Shown one piece after another: positions 35,215-49,420 of a DNA stretch of 64,000 nt. The notes under the pieces are model-generated. The model was not told the DNA's origin and did no database searches. It worked only from the letters and a program-made list of their open reading frames with translations. A program made the position numbers and the translations under genes. Source of the stretch: Zychaea mexicana (Eukaryota; Mucoromycota; Mucoromycetes; Mucorales; Lichtheimiaceae). The DNA is taken from assembly GCF_025766255.1 (NCBI RefSeq), contig NW_026516665.1, positions 310,001 to 374,000 on the forward strand, in the 5' to 3' direction. Within the stretch, counting starts at the first letter, position 1. Each line of letters begins with the position of its first letter.

Positions 35215-35822
35215 TACAAGAGCCATCGTCGCCTCCCTCCAACTTTAGAATTCTCCAATTTTCAATAAAGGCAATTCCAAACTTTATTTTCAGCATCTGA
35301 GGGGGGACCTTTCTAACTGACTTACACTTTATCCACAGTTCCAGCAAAAATGGTATGTAGTTTTGGCAGGTCCATCCTAATAAGAGCACTTTGGGTATGT
35401 CACACAGTTGTAACATTTGCCTATTCATCCGTAAAAAAACTTAACCCTTGATTGCTAATGTTACGCTGCCCCTCCAACGACGCGACTTGGGGCATACTTT
35501 CGTTTTACAGTATTATACATTCCTTTACAACAAAAGGAGTACTGTATATATGCGTAACTAATCCAGGAAACGAGGATCCTGTATGCTACTGATTAGATTA
35601 GTCTAAAGTTAGCTCAGCGATATGGTTATATCTTCTGTAATTAAGCTACTCTATTTATCTTACTCCAATGAACCTAACGCACCTATTTGTCTGAGCGATA
35701 CCAGCACCTCAAATCATACATACATCGCAGACGTCGCAGCAACCAAACCTTCTTTTCAATAACAGAATTGTGGTAATTACGAATATGTCTTTTTGCACTT
35801 GTAAATATCTACAAAAGCTCAC

Positions 35823-35951
35823 CTCCTGAGGAACGTATTGACCGGTTCCTCCATACATTTGTACAAGAGAAATTCTAGGGCTCACTTCGTCGCAGTCCAA
35901 AGCAAAGTCGGGGTTCTTTGCGTTTTCGTTGGCGACAATAATGCTATGAAA
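35823..35951 (-). CDS. Putative 5' exon of the split unidentified gene
   Basis: Minus-strand frame of 43 codons bounded by a TAG acceptor (35952-35953) and a GTGAGC donor at 35822, both phase 0. It contains NPDFALDCDEVSPRISL and YGGTGQYVPQE. Its donor phase matches the acceptor of the exon at 32585-33175, on the same strand and in the same order, and the composition looks coding. No other downstream exon is available for it. The real translation start upstream was not found: an ATG near 35998 soon meets stops, so the 5' end is either further up, on an unrecognised exon, or lost. Family unknown. Confidence 0.45.
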
Positions 35952-36732
35952 CTATCAGGCTTGGATCGTATCTATTTGTGTAAAAGCAGCAACCATGATT
36001 TACAACATTATCCTAATGAAAGGGTGTTTGCAATACGCGATAACCCGTCAGTACTGGGAATGATTTAGATGAATATCGGGGGCGTTAAAGGAATAAAGGC
36101 TATTTTGTTGATACTTAACAGTGATGAATATTCTATTAGAGTCTTCTATTATGCTAAACTGATTGCAAGAGGGGAAAGTTCTTAAAAATTCTATATTTCT
36201 TATCCTTGTTACTATAAGTGCCTAAGCTCCCTCGTGGACAATAAATTTAGAAAAGGGACCGGGAATATCTCGTATGTATACTGTACGAATTGAAGATCTC
36301 AAGGACCCCAGGATTGGCTCAATAGGATACTGATGGATCATGGAATTATATAGTTATCATTTGGAGCACAAGTCATATTAGTCTTTTGTATCGGACACCG
36401 TTCTTTATATGATATTTAGTTCACTTTATTGACTATATCGGTATGGGCCCCCTCTCAATTTGTATGATTTTGCGATATTTGTAATTGGTACTTATATGGT
36501 TTTGGATACTGGCAGTTTAAGAGTCGAACTTAGCCTATTTCGATCTACAATAAACGGAAAACAATTTCGTCGACTTTCTGATGCACTAGTATGGGATCTT
36601 AACGAAGTATTGATGTACAGATAATCAAATTGACATGGAGAAGTATGTATGTTTATTTGAGCAGTTTTACAAAGAGTAAAAAATTGGTATTATGCTACAG
36701 AATTTAAGTAATTTAAAGAAAGTTTACAAAGT
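35952..36732. other. AT-rich intergenic, nothing recognised
   Basis: Upstream of the split gene and downstream of Bmt5. Only short frames; it may hide the missing first exon of the split gene. Confidence 0.5.
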
Positions 36733-37886
36733 TTATTCCTCATCATCATCATCGTCATCATTATCGTCATCGTCATCGCTACTTTCTGCCTTTGGATTGA
36801 AAAGATGCTTCCGCTTCTTCTTGCCCAGAAGGGCCTGTCGCTGTAGATCTTTCTTTCTCTTGATGGCACCTTGTTTGCTCCTTTCCTTTTCAGCTTCCAT
36901 GGCCGACTTGCGTACTACAACAAATGTCTTTGGATCTGCCTTTATGATTTCTGCATTCTCGCCCTTGCTCACACCTTCTTTGAATCCGAGAGTACGACGA
37001 TGCTCGTATCCTGGGTATATATCCGGATGGAAAGGGAAAGTGGTTTTGATTGCCTTGCCTGTCGTTTTGGCTAGTGTTCGAATATCCCACAAATCGTAAG
37101 GCTTACACGTCTTAATAGTGACATGCATCTCGCCTTCAGGTAGCGGTTGCAAATCATTATCGTTTTGTTCGTCGTCGAATCCTTCAAGTAATTCCTCTTC
37201 ATCATCCTCTTGTTGCTGGTTTTTGATCGGATGGAAACGGCTTGTTTCTCCCTCTTTGGATAAGAGAGGCACGGCGGAAGCAAAAAATTCATTCAGCAGC
37301 TTTTGATTTGCGCGTATGTTGTGATCTTGATCTTTGATACCGGCACCTGATAAAGACTCTATGTTAGTAAAGCTTACAGGAGCGAGCCGCTTTTGATTCG
37401 CATTTTCAATCCAACCCCGTCTTTTTTTAACGTACCTGCATGTGGAAAGTTGAAAATGATCTTTGTATATCGGTTCTTCCGTAAGTCCTTGTACTTTCTT
37501 AGCTTTGTACCATCAATTTCAAACAGCACAGTTACGCCGAGCTCTTTGAGTGTAGCCACGTTGGATTTGGCTTCGTCTGCATATTTTTCGTACAACATTT
37601 GTTCGCTGTCATAACATGTCGCAATAATATTACCAGGATTGCTTGCCATGTAATGCTCGGCAATGGACTTTGCAAAAGAGAAGTTGCCTTCTCCAATCAA
37701 TAGCACTCGATCCGTACTGGTGAATTTCGGTTTTCGACCATGTTTCGGATGGGTCTTTTGTTTTTGCTTCGTTTGTGCAATTCGAGCCTGATGGGATTGT
37801 TGTTTATATTTTTCTCGTTTATGTGCTTCAGCAAGATTAAGTACATTCTTTAATGAGGTCTTGAGTTTTTTCTTCTTAGGTGGCAT
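36733..37886 (-). CDS. BMT5: 25S rRNA uridine-N3 methyltransferase Bmt5
   Basis: Nucleolar SAM-dependent enzyme of the DUF2431/Bmt5 family, which in yeast makes m3U2634 in 25S rRNA. Two exons, 37436-37886 and 36733-37346, give 354 residues. The start at 37886 begins MPPKKKKLKTSLKNVL, a basic nucleolar-type leader. The methyltransferase core starts at DRVLLIGEGNFSFAKS (SAM loop), followed by ATCYDSE and the catalytic-side motif FNFPHAGAGIKDQDHNIRANQ formed across the intron. The middle carries an acidic insertion of about 40 residues and the protein ends in basic Lys/Arg clusters and a long Asp/Glu tail, typical of ribosome-biogenesis factors. Its ATG lies only 105 bp from the TBCD stop, in tandem on the same strand. 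Confidence 0.93.
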
Positions 37887-37991
37887 TACGGGAGAGATGG
37901 AGACAGAAGGGTAAAATAGAAAGTGTTGTACAAAGGGATTCACTTTTTTTAAAATTCATGCATGAAAAATATCAAGGAATAAGCCACCGAT

Positions 37992-42833
<4,842 letters not shown>

Positions 42834-42999
42834 GTCACTTTTTTTCGTCGAGTGTTCGGGGCAAAGCAAAAGAGGGCTGCAGTCTGAGGGTCCGCTAAAT
42901 GAACACTTTCGATTTTTAGGGTAACACCAACCAATTCAGGAACTCTTCTTTTTCGCTTTCTCCCCTTGTGGTTGCTGCTGCAGTAATAAGAACGGAACA
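42834..42999. promoter_or_regulatory. Compact bidirectional promoter, TBCD / ankyrin gene
   Basis: Only 166 bp separate the two divergent start codons (42833 on minus, 43000 on plus). Both transcripts must start within this segment or overlap it. No TATA box seen. Confidence 0.6.
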
Positions 43000-44505
43000 A
43001 TGAATACTCATCACGAAAAACCGCATTCGTTCTTCGATTCTCGACGGCAAGTCACCGTCAGAGAAAGTTCTGCAGAGCGATTACAAAAGGCTGCCAGAGG
43101 TTAGCAAATGGAGCAATAACAAAAGTATCAAGTTTTACGCCGATTGTATCGTTTTGTTTTAACATCGTTTATTCTTTTTCTTTTCAAAGATGGCAATGTA
43201 CCTGCTGTCAAACGATTGCTAAAAAAGGTCTCCAACATACAAAACCCGGACCCAGAGACTGGATAGTAAGATATCACATACTTTGTTTGTCGTGTTATAT
43301 GGTATTAATGCTCGTTTACTTTAAAGCACAACGCTTATGTATGCAACAAGACATGGCCATGTAGAACTTGTGGATCTTTTGCTGGAAATGGGCCATGAAG
43401 AAGAAGTTATATCCATGGTGAGCTATCAATATCCAAATAAGAACAGCTATTTTTGATCGATATATTCTTTTATCATCATAATAATACGATCTACTACTAG
43501 GATAACGAAGGCATGACAGTATTGATGATCGCCGCAATATACAACCATCAAGAGGTATCACCAGTGGTAGCAGTGATTGAACTACCTACGTAATAAATGC
43601 TGTATTTAATACATGACTGACGACCTCTTCCTCTCCGTGATTGTTAATCATACTAGATATTTTATAGCTACGTTACACGATATCCAGAGTGTATTCATGC
43701 TATAAACAAGAACGGCTGGACCGCCCTGTTATATGCCGCTCGGGCAGGCAATGCTGCCCTAGTCAGTGTGAGTTCTCCCTAATGTCATAGTGATGTCGCC
43801 TATTACTTATATAACTTCCCGTATATGCTAGTATTTATTGTCAATATCGGCTGACATCGATCATGTTGATAATGATGGAAATTCGGCACTACACCATGCA
43901 TCGGCCTGGGGCCATTGCACAGTCATGGAACTTCTGGTGGTAACTTAATATCAAAGTCAGAAACATCTAGACAAGAGGACATGGAACTTATACGTGCTTA
44001 TAGTCTCAAGGATGTAATGTGGATTTGGAAAACAACAATCATTTTACTGCTGCCGATTATGCATATTCGTTTGCAGTTCAGGATCATCTCAAAGGTGGGG
44101 AAGGGAACAAGGATGACTTTGTAAATGCTATTTTCAGGATATGCTGAAACGAGGGAGACTCACTGTGTCCTGTACATTTCTGTAGACATTGCCAATATCT
44201 TATTTACCGACGAGTCGTCACTATCCCTTGCATCCTCTTATAAATCATCCATCGTGACAAACAATGTCAGTAGCCGACCGTATCCTCCACCGGCATCTTC
44301 TCTCTTGTCCCATTCTGCATTCAGTAGTTCCGTTGCCATATCTCGTGGCCCTTCGTTCCCCGGCTACGACTCTCCTACTCCCCGTGCATCCACATCATCT
44401 TCATCGGTCGCTGCAGCGAACGGCATTCCCATTAACATCCCATCAAGTCCTCGTGGCTCTCATTTTTACCCTCCCACAGGCAGTCCATCTTCACATTTCA
44501 ATTGA
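43000..44505 (+). CDS. Ankyrin-repeat protein with Ser/Pro-rich tail
   Basis: Eight exons: 43000-43099, 43190-43265, 43327-43417, 43501-43554, 43657-43767, 43832-43936, 44004-44094, 44186-44505; 315 residues. At least five ankyrin repeats are visible between residues 30 and 200, with typical TPLH-like cores: YTTLMYATRHGHVELVDLL, MTVLMIAAIYNHQE, WTALLYAARAGNAALVSYLL, NSALHHASAWGHCTVMELL and FTAADYAYSFAVQDHL. The C-terminal 100 residues are Ser/Pro-rich and probably disordered, with several SP sites that could be phosphorylated. The last intron has two in-frame acceptors (44137 and 44185), so a 331-residue isoform is possible. Repeats of this kind bind proteins; no partner can be inferred. It converges on the G-beta gene, 156 bp between stops. 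Confidence 0.85.
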
Positions 44506-44661
44506 GCTGAAATAAAGTATATCACGGCACCAGTAAGGCACCGCTGGTCAGTGCTTCTTAATTGTTTTCGACTTTTTTATTATTTGATAAGAAATTGCAA
44601 AAACGCTACAAGTACAGTTTAACGGCAACGATGAAAAACGGTAAGAAAAAAAGAACTGCTG

Positions 44662-46000
44662 TCATGCCCATATCTACATGATATTTTATTGGATAATTGC
44701 AGTTAGAATACAGCTAGTGTTATCAATGTGGTTATATACGTTTGGAAGGAGAGTGTTGTGACAAATTACCTTGAGCAGATGGTCCCAACTGCCAGTGCAC
44801 AGTGCCATTCCATCACTTGAAATGCCTAGACATGACACTCGATTCTCGTGTCCATTTAATATCCCTACACGATCGCCTCGCAGCGTGTCCCATACGTGAC
44901 AATTGTAATCATCGTAACCGCCAAACAGCAGTCGACCAGATATTGAAAAGGCAATCGAGGTGATACCGCAAAAGATTTGTTCGTGTGTAAAGATGTTGAG
45001 CTCGCGGTCCGCTCGTAAATCAAATAAGCGGCAGCTAGCATCGTCCGATCCTGTTCCTATAGCGTTACCGTCAGGGAAAAATTGCACTGCGTTGATGTCT
45101 GATTCGTGTCCACTGAAGGTTTGCACGCATTTTTTTGAACGGATGTCCCATATTTTGGCCGTTGCATCGCACGCACCAGAGCAAAATATATTGGGATTGG
45201 GTGATACCGATAAACTTCCAGAGTTTGAAAAAGAAAAGCTGGTATTAAACTCCCTTTTCTTCTTCTTCCTCCCTAAAGTACTACAAAGTACATACAGGAC
45301 CTCTTTTTTTTTTACCTCATCACATCACCCGTATGATCAGCAAACTCTTCTAGCTTTTGGCCAGCGTCTATATCCCAAAGGATGCATGTCGTATCACCGC
45401 TGGACGTCACAATTCGATTGTCAGTAATAAACCGACAACAGCTTAAATAGCCCGTGTGTGCCGATAATTCACGCGCAGGCTGTTTTGGACCATCACGCGA
45501 CTGAAGATTGTACACTGAGCAAATGTTGTCGAGACCTCCAGAAGCAACGAGGTTGCCTGACAAGCTGTATGCAACGGTCATAACCCATGATGATCGTAGT
45601 GGTATCGCGAACAGTTTGTTGGTGGTGTATGCGTCCCAGACCAGTAGTTTTCCGTCTTGTGATGCTGAAACAAGATGCCGCCTATCTGCTGCCCAGCACA
45701 TGGCATATATTTTGGCTAAATGGCCTTTTAATGTACGTCGTACTTTCATCGTCAATCTTGGTAGGGATTCGACCTCCATTGCTGCTTGTGGAACTTTGAA
45801 AATTATGCATGTGTCATTGATGTACGTGTGTGTAACATTAGCAACCAGTAGCCTAGCAGCATAATTTTTTTAGAAATATTCTCCTTACGCGTGGTATCTG
45901 CTAAGGAATCCTTCTTGCGTTTTATCTTGTCTTTAAGCTTTTCAGCCTCACGTTTGGCCGCCGTGGTGCGCTGTACAATGTCGTCATCGCTAGAGCTCAT
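44662..46000 (-). CDS. Heterotrimeric G protein beta subunit
   Basis: Seven-bladed WD40 propeller that pairs with G-gamma in receptor signalling at the plasma membrane. Four exons: 45889-46000, 45316-45793, 44770-45214, 44662-44673; 348 residues. The N-terminal helix ([19 protein letters not shown]) would form the coiled coil with G-gamma. Repeats start at [16 protein letters not shown] and include [70 protein letters not shown] and [12 protein letters not shown]. The final exon is only 12 nt and codes Ile-Trp-Ala-stop, completing the canonical GSWDxxLKIW ending of blade 7. Without it the protein would run on into intron sequence. In fungi such subunits act in mating, growth and cAMP or MAP kinase signalling. 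Confidence 0.95.
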
Positions 46001-46481
46001 TATATCCCGAATACGTGCAGGATGGAACGTGGATTCACGAACTTGAGGGAATTGCTCTTTCTTTTTACGATCAAATAAATGTGGAGGATCGATTAATGGA
46101 GGAATGGGTGAAGAGGGAATCTACTAAACGAAAAATGAATTTGGCGGTGATAAGACGTGTGTGTATGTATTGAAAAACTCCTTTACAACGGAGGGTGGGG
46201 ATGAGAAAACAGAAAGTACACAACAACAATATAAACAATGAATAGCACCAGCAACAGTGTGTTAGAAAATGTGCGTTGATTTGCAAACGAAAAAATGGTC
46301 CGCGTAAAAAAAAGAGAACGTTTGTTTGTTAGTTTCGTAAGTGTAGCGAGCTATTTACATATTTGGGATTTTTATACAGAGTATTGGGATACAAGCAACC
46401 CGAAAATACGGGGAAAAGGTATAGTGTAGTTGTAGTAACAGTAGTATAAGTATTAGTGGTAACCAAAGAGGTAACTATTGC
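46001..46481. promoter_or_regulatory. Promoter region of the G-beta gene
   Basis: 481 bp between the G-beta ATG and the stop of the Siz/PIAS copy A gene, both minus strand. AT-rich, with short unsupported frames only. Confidence 0.45.
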
Positions 46482-48578
46482 TTATGGTTGTTGTTGTGGC
46501 ACTAAATCTTCTGGTTCTAATTCGTCGTCACTTGATGTTAAATCAATGACGTTAGTATTCGGCTTTTGAGAAGGAGGAAGAACAGATGCCGACATTTCGA
46601 AAGCATGCCTGCCTATATCGTTATTGTCGCCTTCGTTAAGGATAGCAAGTGCTGTATCAGCAGCTATACTGGATGATCGATTATTTGTGACGAAAGAGCT
46701 CGAGCCCGGAGTAGAACTGCCGTCTGACAAATCTGGCTCCTCCTTGATCTGCTGCAGTTCGCCATTTGCCCCAATTCGGACCGTGTCTGCATTGCGACCG
46801 ACAGTATCCAGTATATCCTTAAAATAGCCGTCCACGAAAAGATCATCAAAAGATGCAATCGGCCGAGAACAAGAAGGACATGACCAAGTTGGCGTCTGCT
46901 CATTCATCTTCAGAAATGTGTATGCATCGAAACATTGTGCGTGTGAACATGATGAGGCTCGAATTGGCGTCTGTATTCGAGAAAACGCAAGCTACAATGG
47001 ATATTGTCAGTACTTCTTACATGTGTAACAGCCCCATTTCTTGCAGGCACAGCATGGCAGCTAATACTTACTGGACATTTCATCGAAAGCGTTTGGAACT
47101 CAATGAAAACATCAGCTTCTTCCTGATTTTTGGCAACTAATACATATGAACAGAGCGATATATCAGCTTATCTGTTAAGAAAATCCATATGTGGAGCCCA
47201 TTTAAAACACCCAGCTTTTTGCACTTACATTTCTGAAGCACGTCTTCTTTTGGAAGGAATTGTGTAAGCACCAACTTCTCCACAAGAGACTCGACCGAGT
47301 GGCGTTGAACAAAGCGAACACAAGCGACAAAGTCCTGCTTCTTTTTCCTTTTAATATAACCTTCCCTGCAAATTTCTATTTTTGTCCAACACGAAAAATG
47401 ACTTACAGAATTATTGCTTGCGTAATGTATTTCAACGACATTATCGGTCGACAGCTGAATGAAATTTGTAATGTCAGGTGGGTGGATTGTTCCTGGAGTT
47501 TTTTTAATTCCGCGCAGTTGCTAACAATAAGAAAGAGTAGCACAAACGACATATATAATAGTGAGCTTCATTATCATTATCATTATCAATATTAATGTGC
47601 TCATAGTAATATACAATCCACCATATACCCATATCTTTCAATATACCTGACCCGACAGAACGCACGTCTTGTTCACTTTGATATCACAAATTTCCGGAAA
47701 CTCTAATACACCAGGATTTTGCTGACCACCATACTTGGAACAGAATAATCTAACTTCGTGTGTTCCAGCTTGGATCAATTGCTGCTGGAGAGTTGTCAAT
47801 GTAAATGTAAGCACTCGGCTGTATCTCATATATACGACGGAACCTATTGGAAACAAGATAGAGTAGTTAATAATTGAAACTGGCAATCTCATCTTCGAGA
47901 CGTTTCACTATCCGTACTGAATATAAACTTACATTCACAAAGTACAGGGAGTGTGAGTTCATCGACAACTTCAAAATAAGGTCCATACTTGAACGCTGCT
48001 CTCACTGTTTGACTGTTGATATTGTCGTTGTTCAATTGCTGAGAATCCCCAGCTTGACAAGATTCTATATGTTGTTGCTGTTGTATCACCGCTGATGTAG
48101 ATACCTGTGTTATTCGATACAGAAGAACAAGTTTTCCATCTTGAGTATCCCACTTATACCTACGTTATACATGTAAGTAATATAAGCATAAACTGATAAA
48201 GAACAATACAAATATTAGTGTGTAAAAGTATTACTGCTTTTCCTGACAAACTAACTCACTTGTCTTGGGCATCGTTCATTGCACTGATCATTAAGTGCAA
48301 GCGATCGGTTCGATTTAGGCGGGCGAAGGAATTAAATCTCTGAACAATTCGATCAACAAGCAGAGCTTTCGTTCCAGTGACGTTCGTTTTTACACCAGGG
48401 ATAGCTTGGTTCATTCTTCGGATAATATTCTGGATCTCGACGACCTTGAGCGTGATTAAGGGCCGGTACAGTACAGATTCCTTTCCAAAAAGTGTTAAAA
48501 TAAAACATCGTTTGAATTATTGTCTTGAAACGACAATAATGCAAATCATGCGCTACTTACTAGACTCGTTTGTTCCAT
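46482..48578 (-). CDS. SIZ1: SUMO E3 ligase, PIAS/Siz family, copy A (475 aa)
   Basis: SP-RING SUMO ligase that recruits Ubc9-SUMO and acts mainly in the nucleus. Eight exons: 48561-48578, 48260-48444, 47933-48159, 47647-47843, 47407-47520, 47229-47340, 47072-47136, 46482-46991; 475 residues, phases consistent. Domains: SAP-type helix pair at about 6-45 (VVEIQNIIRRM, GTKALLVDRIV), PINIT domain at about 120-245 (AAFKYGPYFEVV, LRGIKKTPGTIHPPDI), then SP-RING from about 300: SRIQTPIR, CSHAQCFD, MNEQTPTWSCPSC, DGYFKDIL. A SUMO-interacting motif, VIDLTSSDDE, closes the protein. Exon 1 codes just six residues. It is head-to-head with copy B; the middle of the gene is almost identical to copy B, introns included, while both ends have diverged. 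Confidence 0.93.
46704..47424 (-). repeat. Near-identical inverted-repeat tract, arm A
   Basis: From the end of exon 5 to the middle of exon 8, this segment matches 50588-51307 in inverted orientation with only scattered substitutions, through three introns as well as exons. In intron 6 (about 92 nt) I count two differences; intron 7 shows none by eye. Reading its antisense strand, 95 consecutive codons differ at one residue between arms. Flanking exons and introns are clearly diverged. Confidence 0.9.
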
Positions 48579-49420
48579 TTTGAATTTTTAAAGATTACCC
48601 CGATCTGACAACTTCGGTTTTTTAAGCGAAACGCTGTTACCCACTGTCGCATAGAAAAATTCTTTGCTGAGTGAAAATGCATGATGAATCCATCCTAAGC
48701 TATCCTTTGTGTTACCTAAATGCAGGACTACGCCCTCCAGAAATCGTTACTGTAACATATACACTGGGAGATACTGCTTGGTAAGAACTACTTGATTGTA
48801 TGCCCATACGTTAAAGTACACAGTTATTATAAGGCATTCCGTATAGTTTTGTGTGCGTCCAAGCTTGGTAGTCCGGTTGCCTATGCACACATATTCACTG
48901 TATAAGAAGTAGCCTGTAAACCCAAAGTGAGTCACAAGATGGAAGGAGTTATACATACTCACACATAGCTCTGTAGAATATACATCGATTAACGTGCTGT
49001 TCTCATGATATATCTGCCAGCAACACATAAAGCATCCACCTTAATTGCGTAAAATTCAAACATATGCAGCATGCATAATCTACATAATTGAGAACTTATA
49101 TTTCCTATCGACGCCTTTTCGTACCGCAAATAAAGAGCACAGGATATACTGCTTTTTATACTTACCGACTTACAGAAGAATATCTAGATGGTGAATGGGA
49201 GACTTTATTTTCAATTTTTTGCTACAGTATGCATCATATAAGCGATAGTAGAAGTTCTTGTTTGTACTTGAAACAGCTTGAAACATAACGAGTGTCTTCG
49301 CTGTAATGCATGACATCCGCAGCAGCAGTTTCCAGCGGAGATTCAAAAGCGATCTTTCACTTCTGCGACTTGCGACGACAATGGCACGGCAACAAGCAGT
49401 TGTTCGACTACTTATAAACC
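48579..49420. promoter_or_regulatory. Shared divergent region between the two SUMO ligase genes
   Basis: 842 bp between the start codons of copies A (48578) and B (49421). It contains both promoters and is the spacer of the inverted duplication. No coding sequence or symmetrical continuation of the repeat was seen. Confidence 0.55.

Noticed and set aside
44138..44185. Early stop in the ankyrin gene (frame ending in TFL then stop)
   Set aside because: That frame needs a donor after AAA, where there is no GT; the phase-1 donor gives the long Ser/Pro tail.
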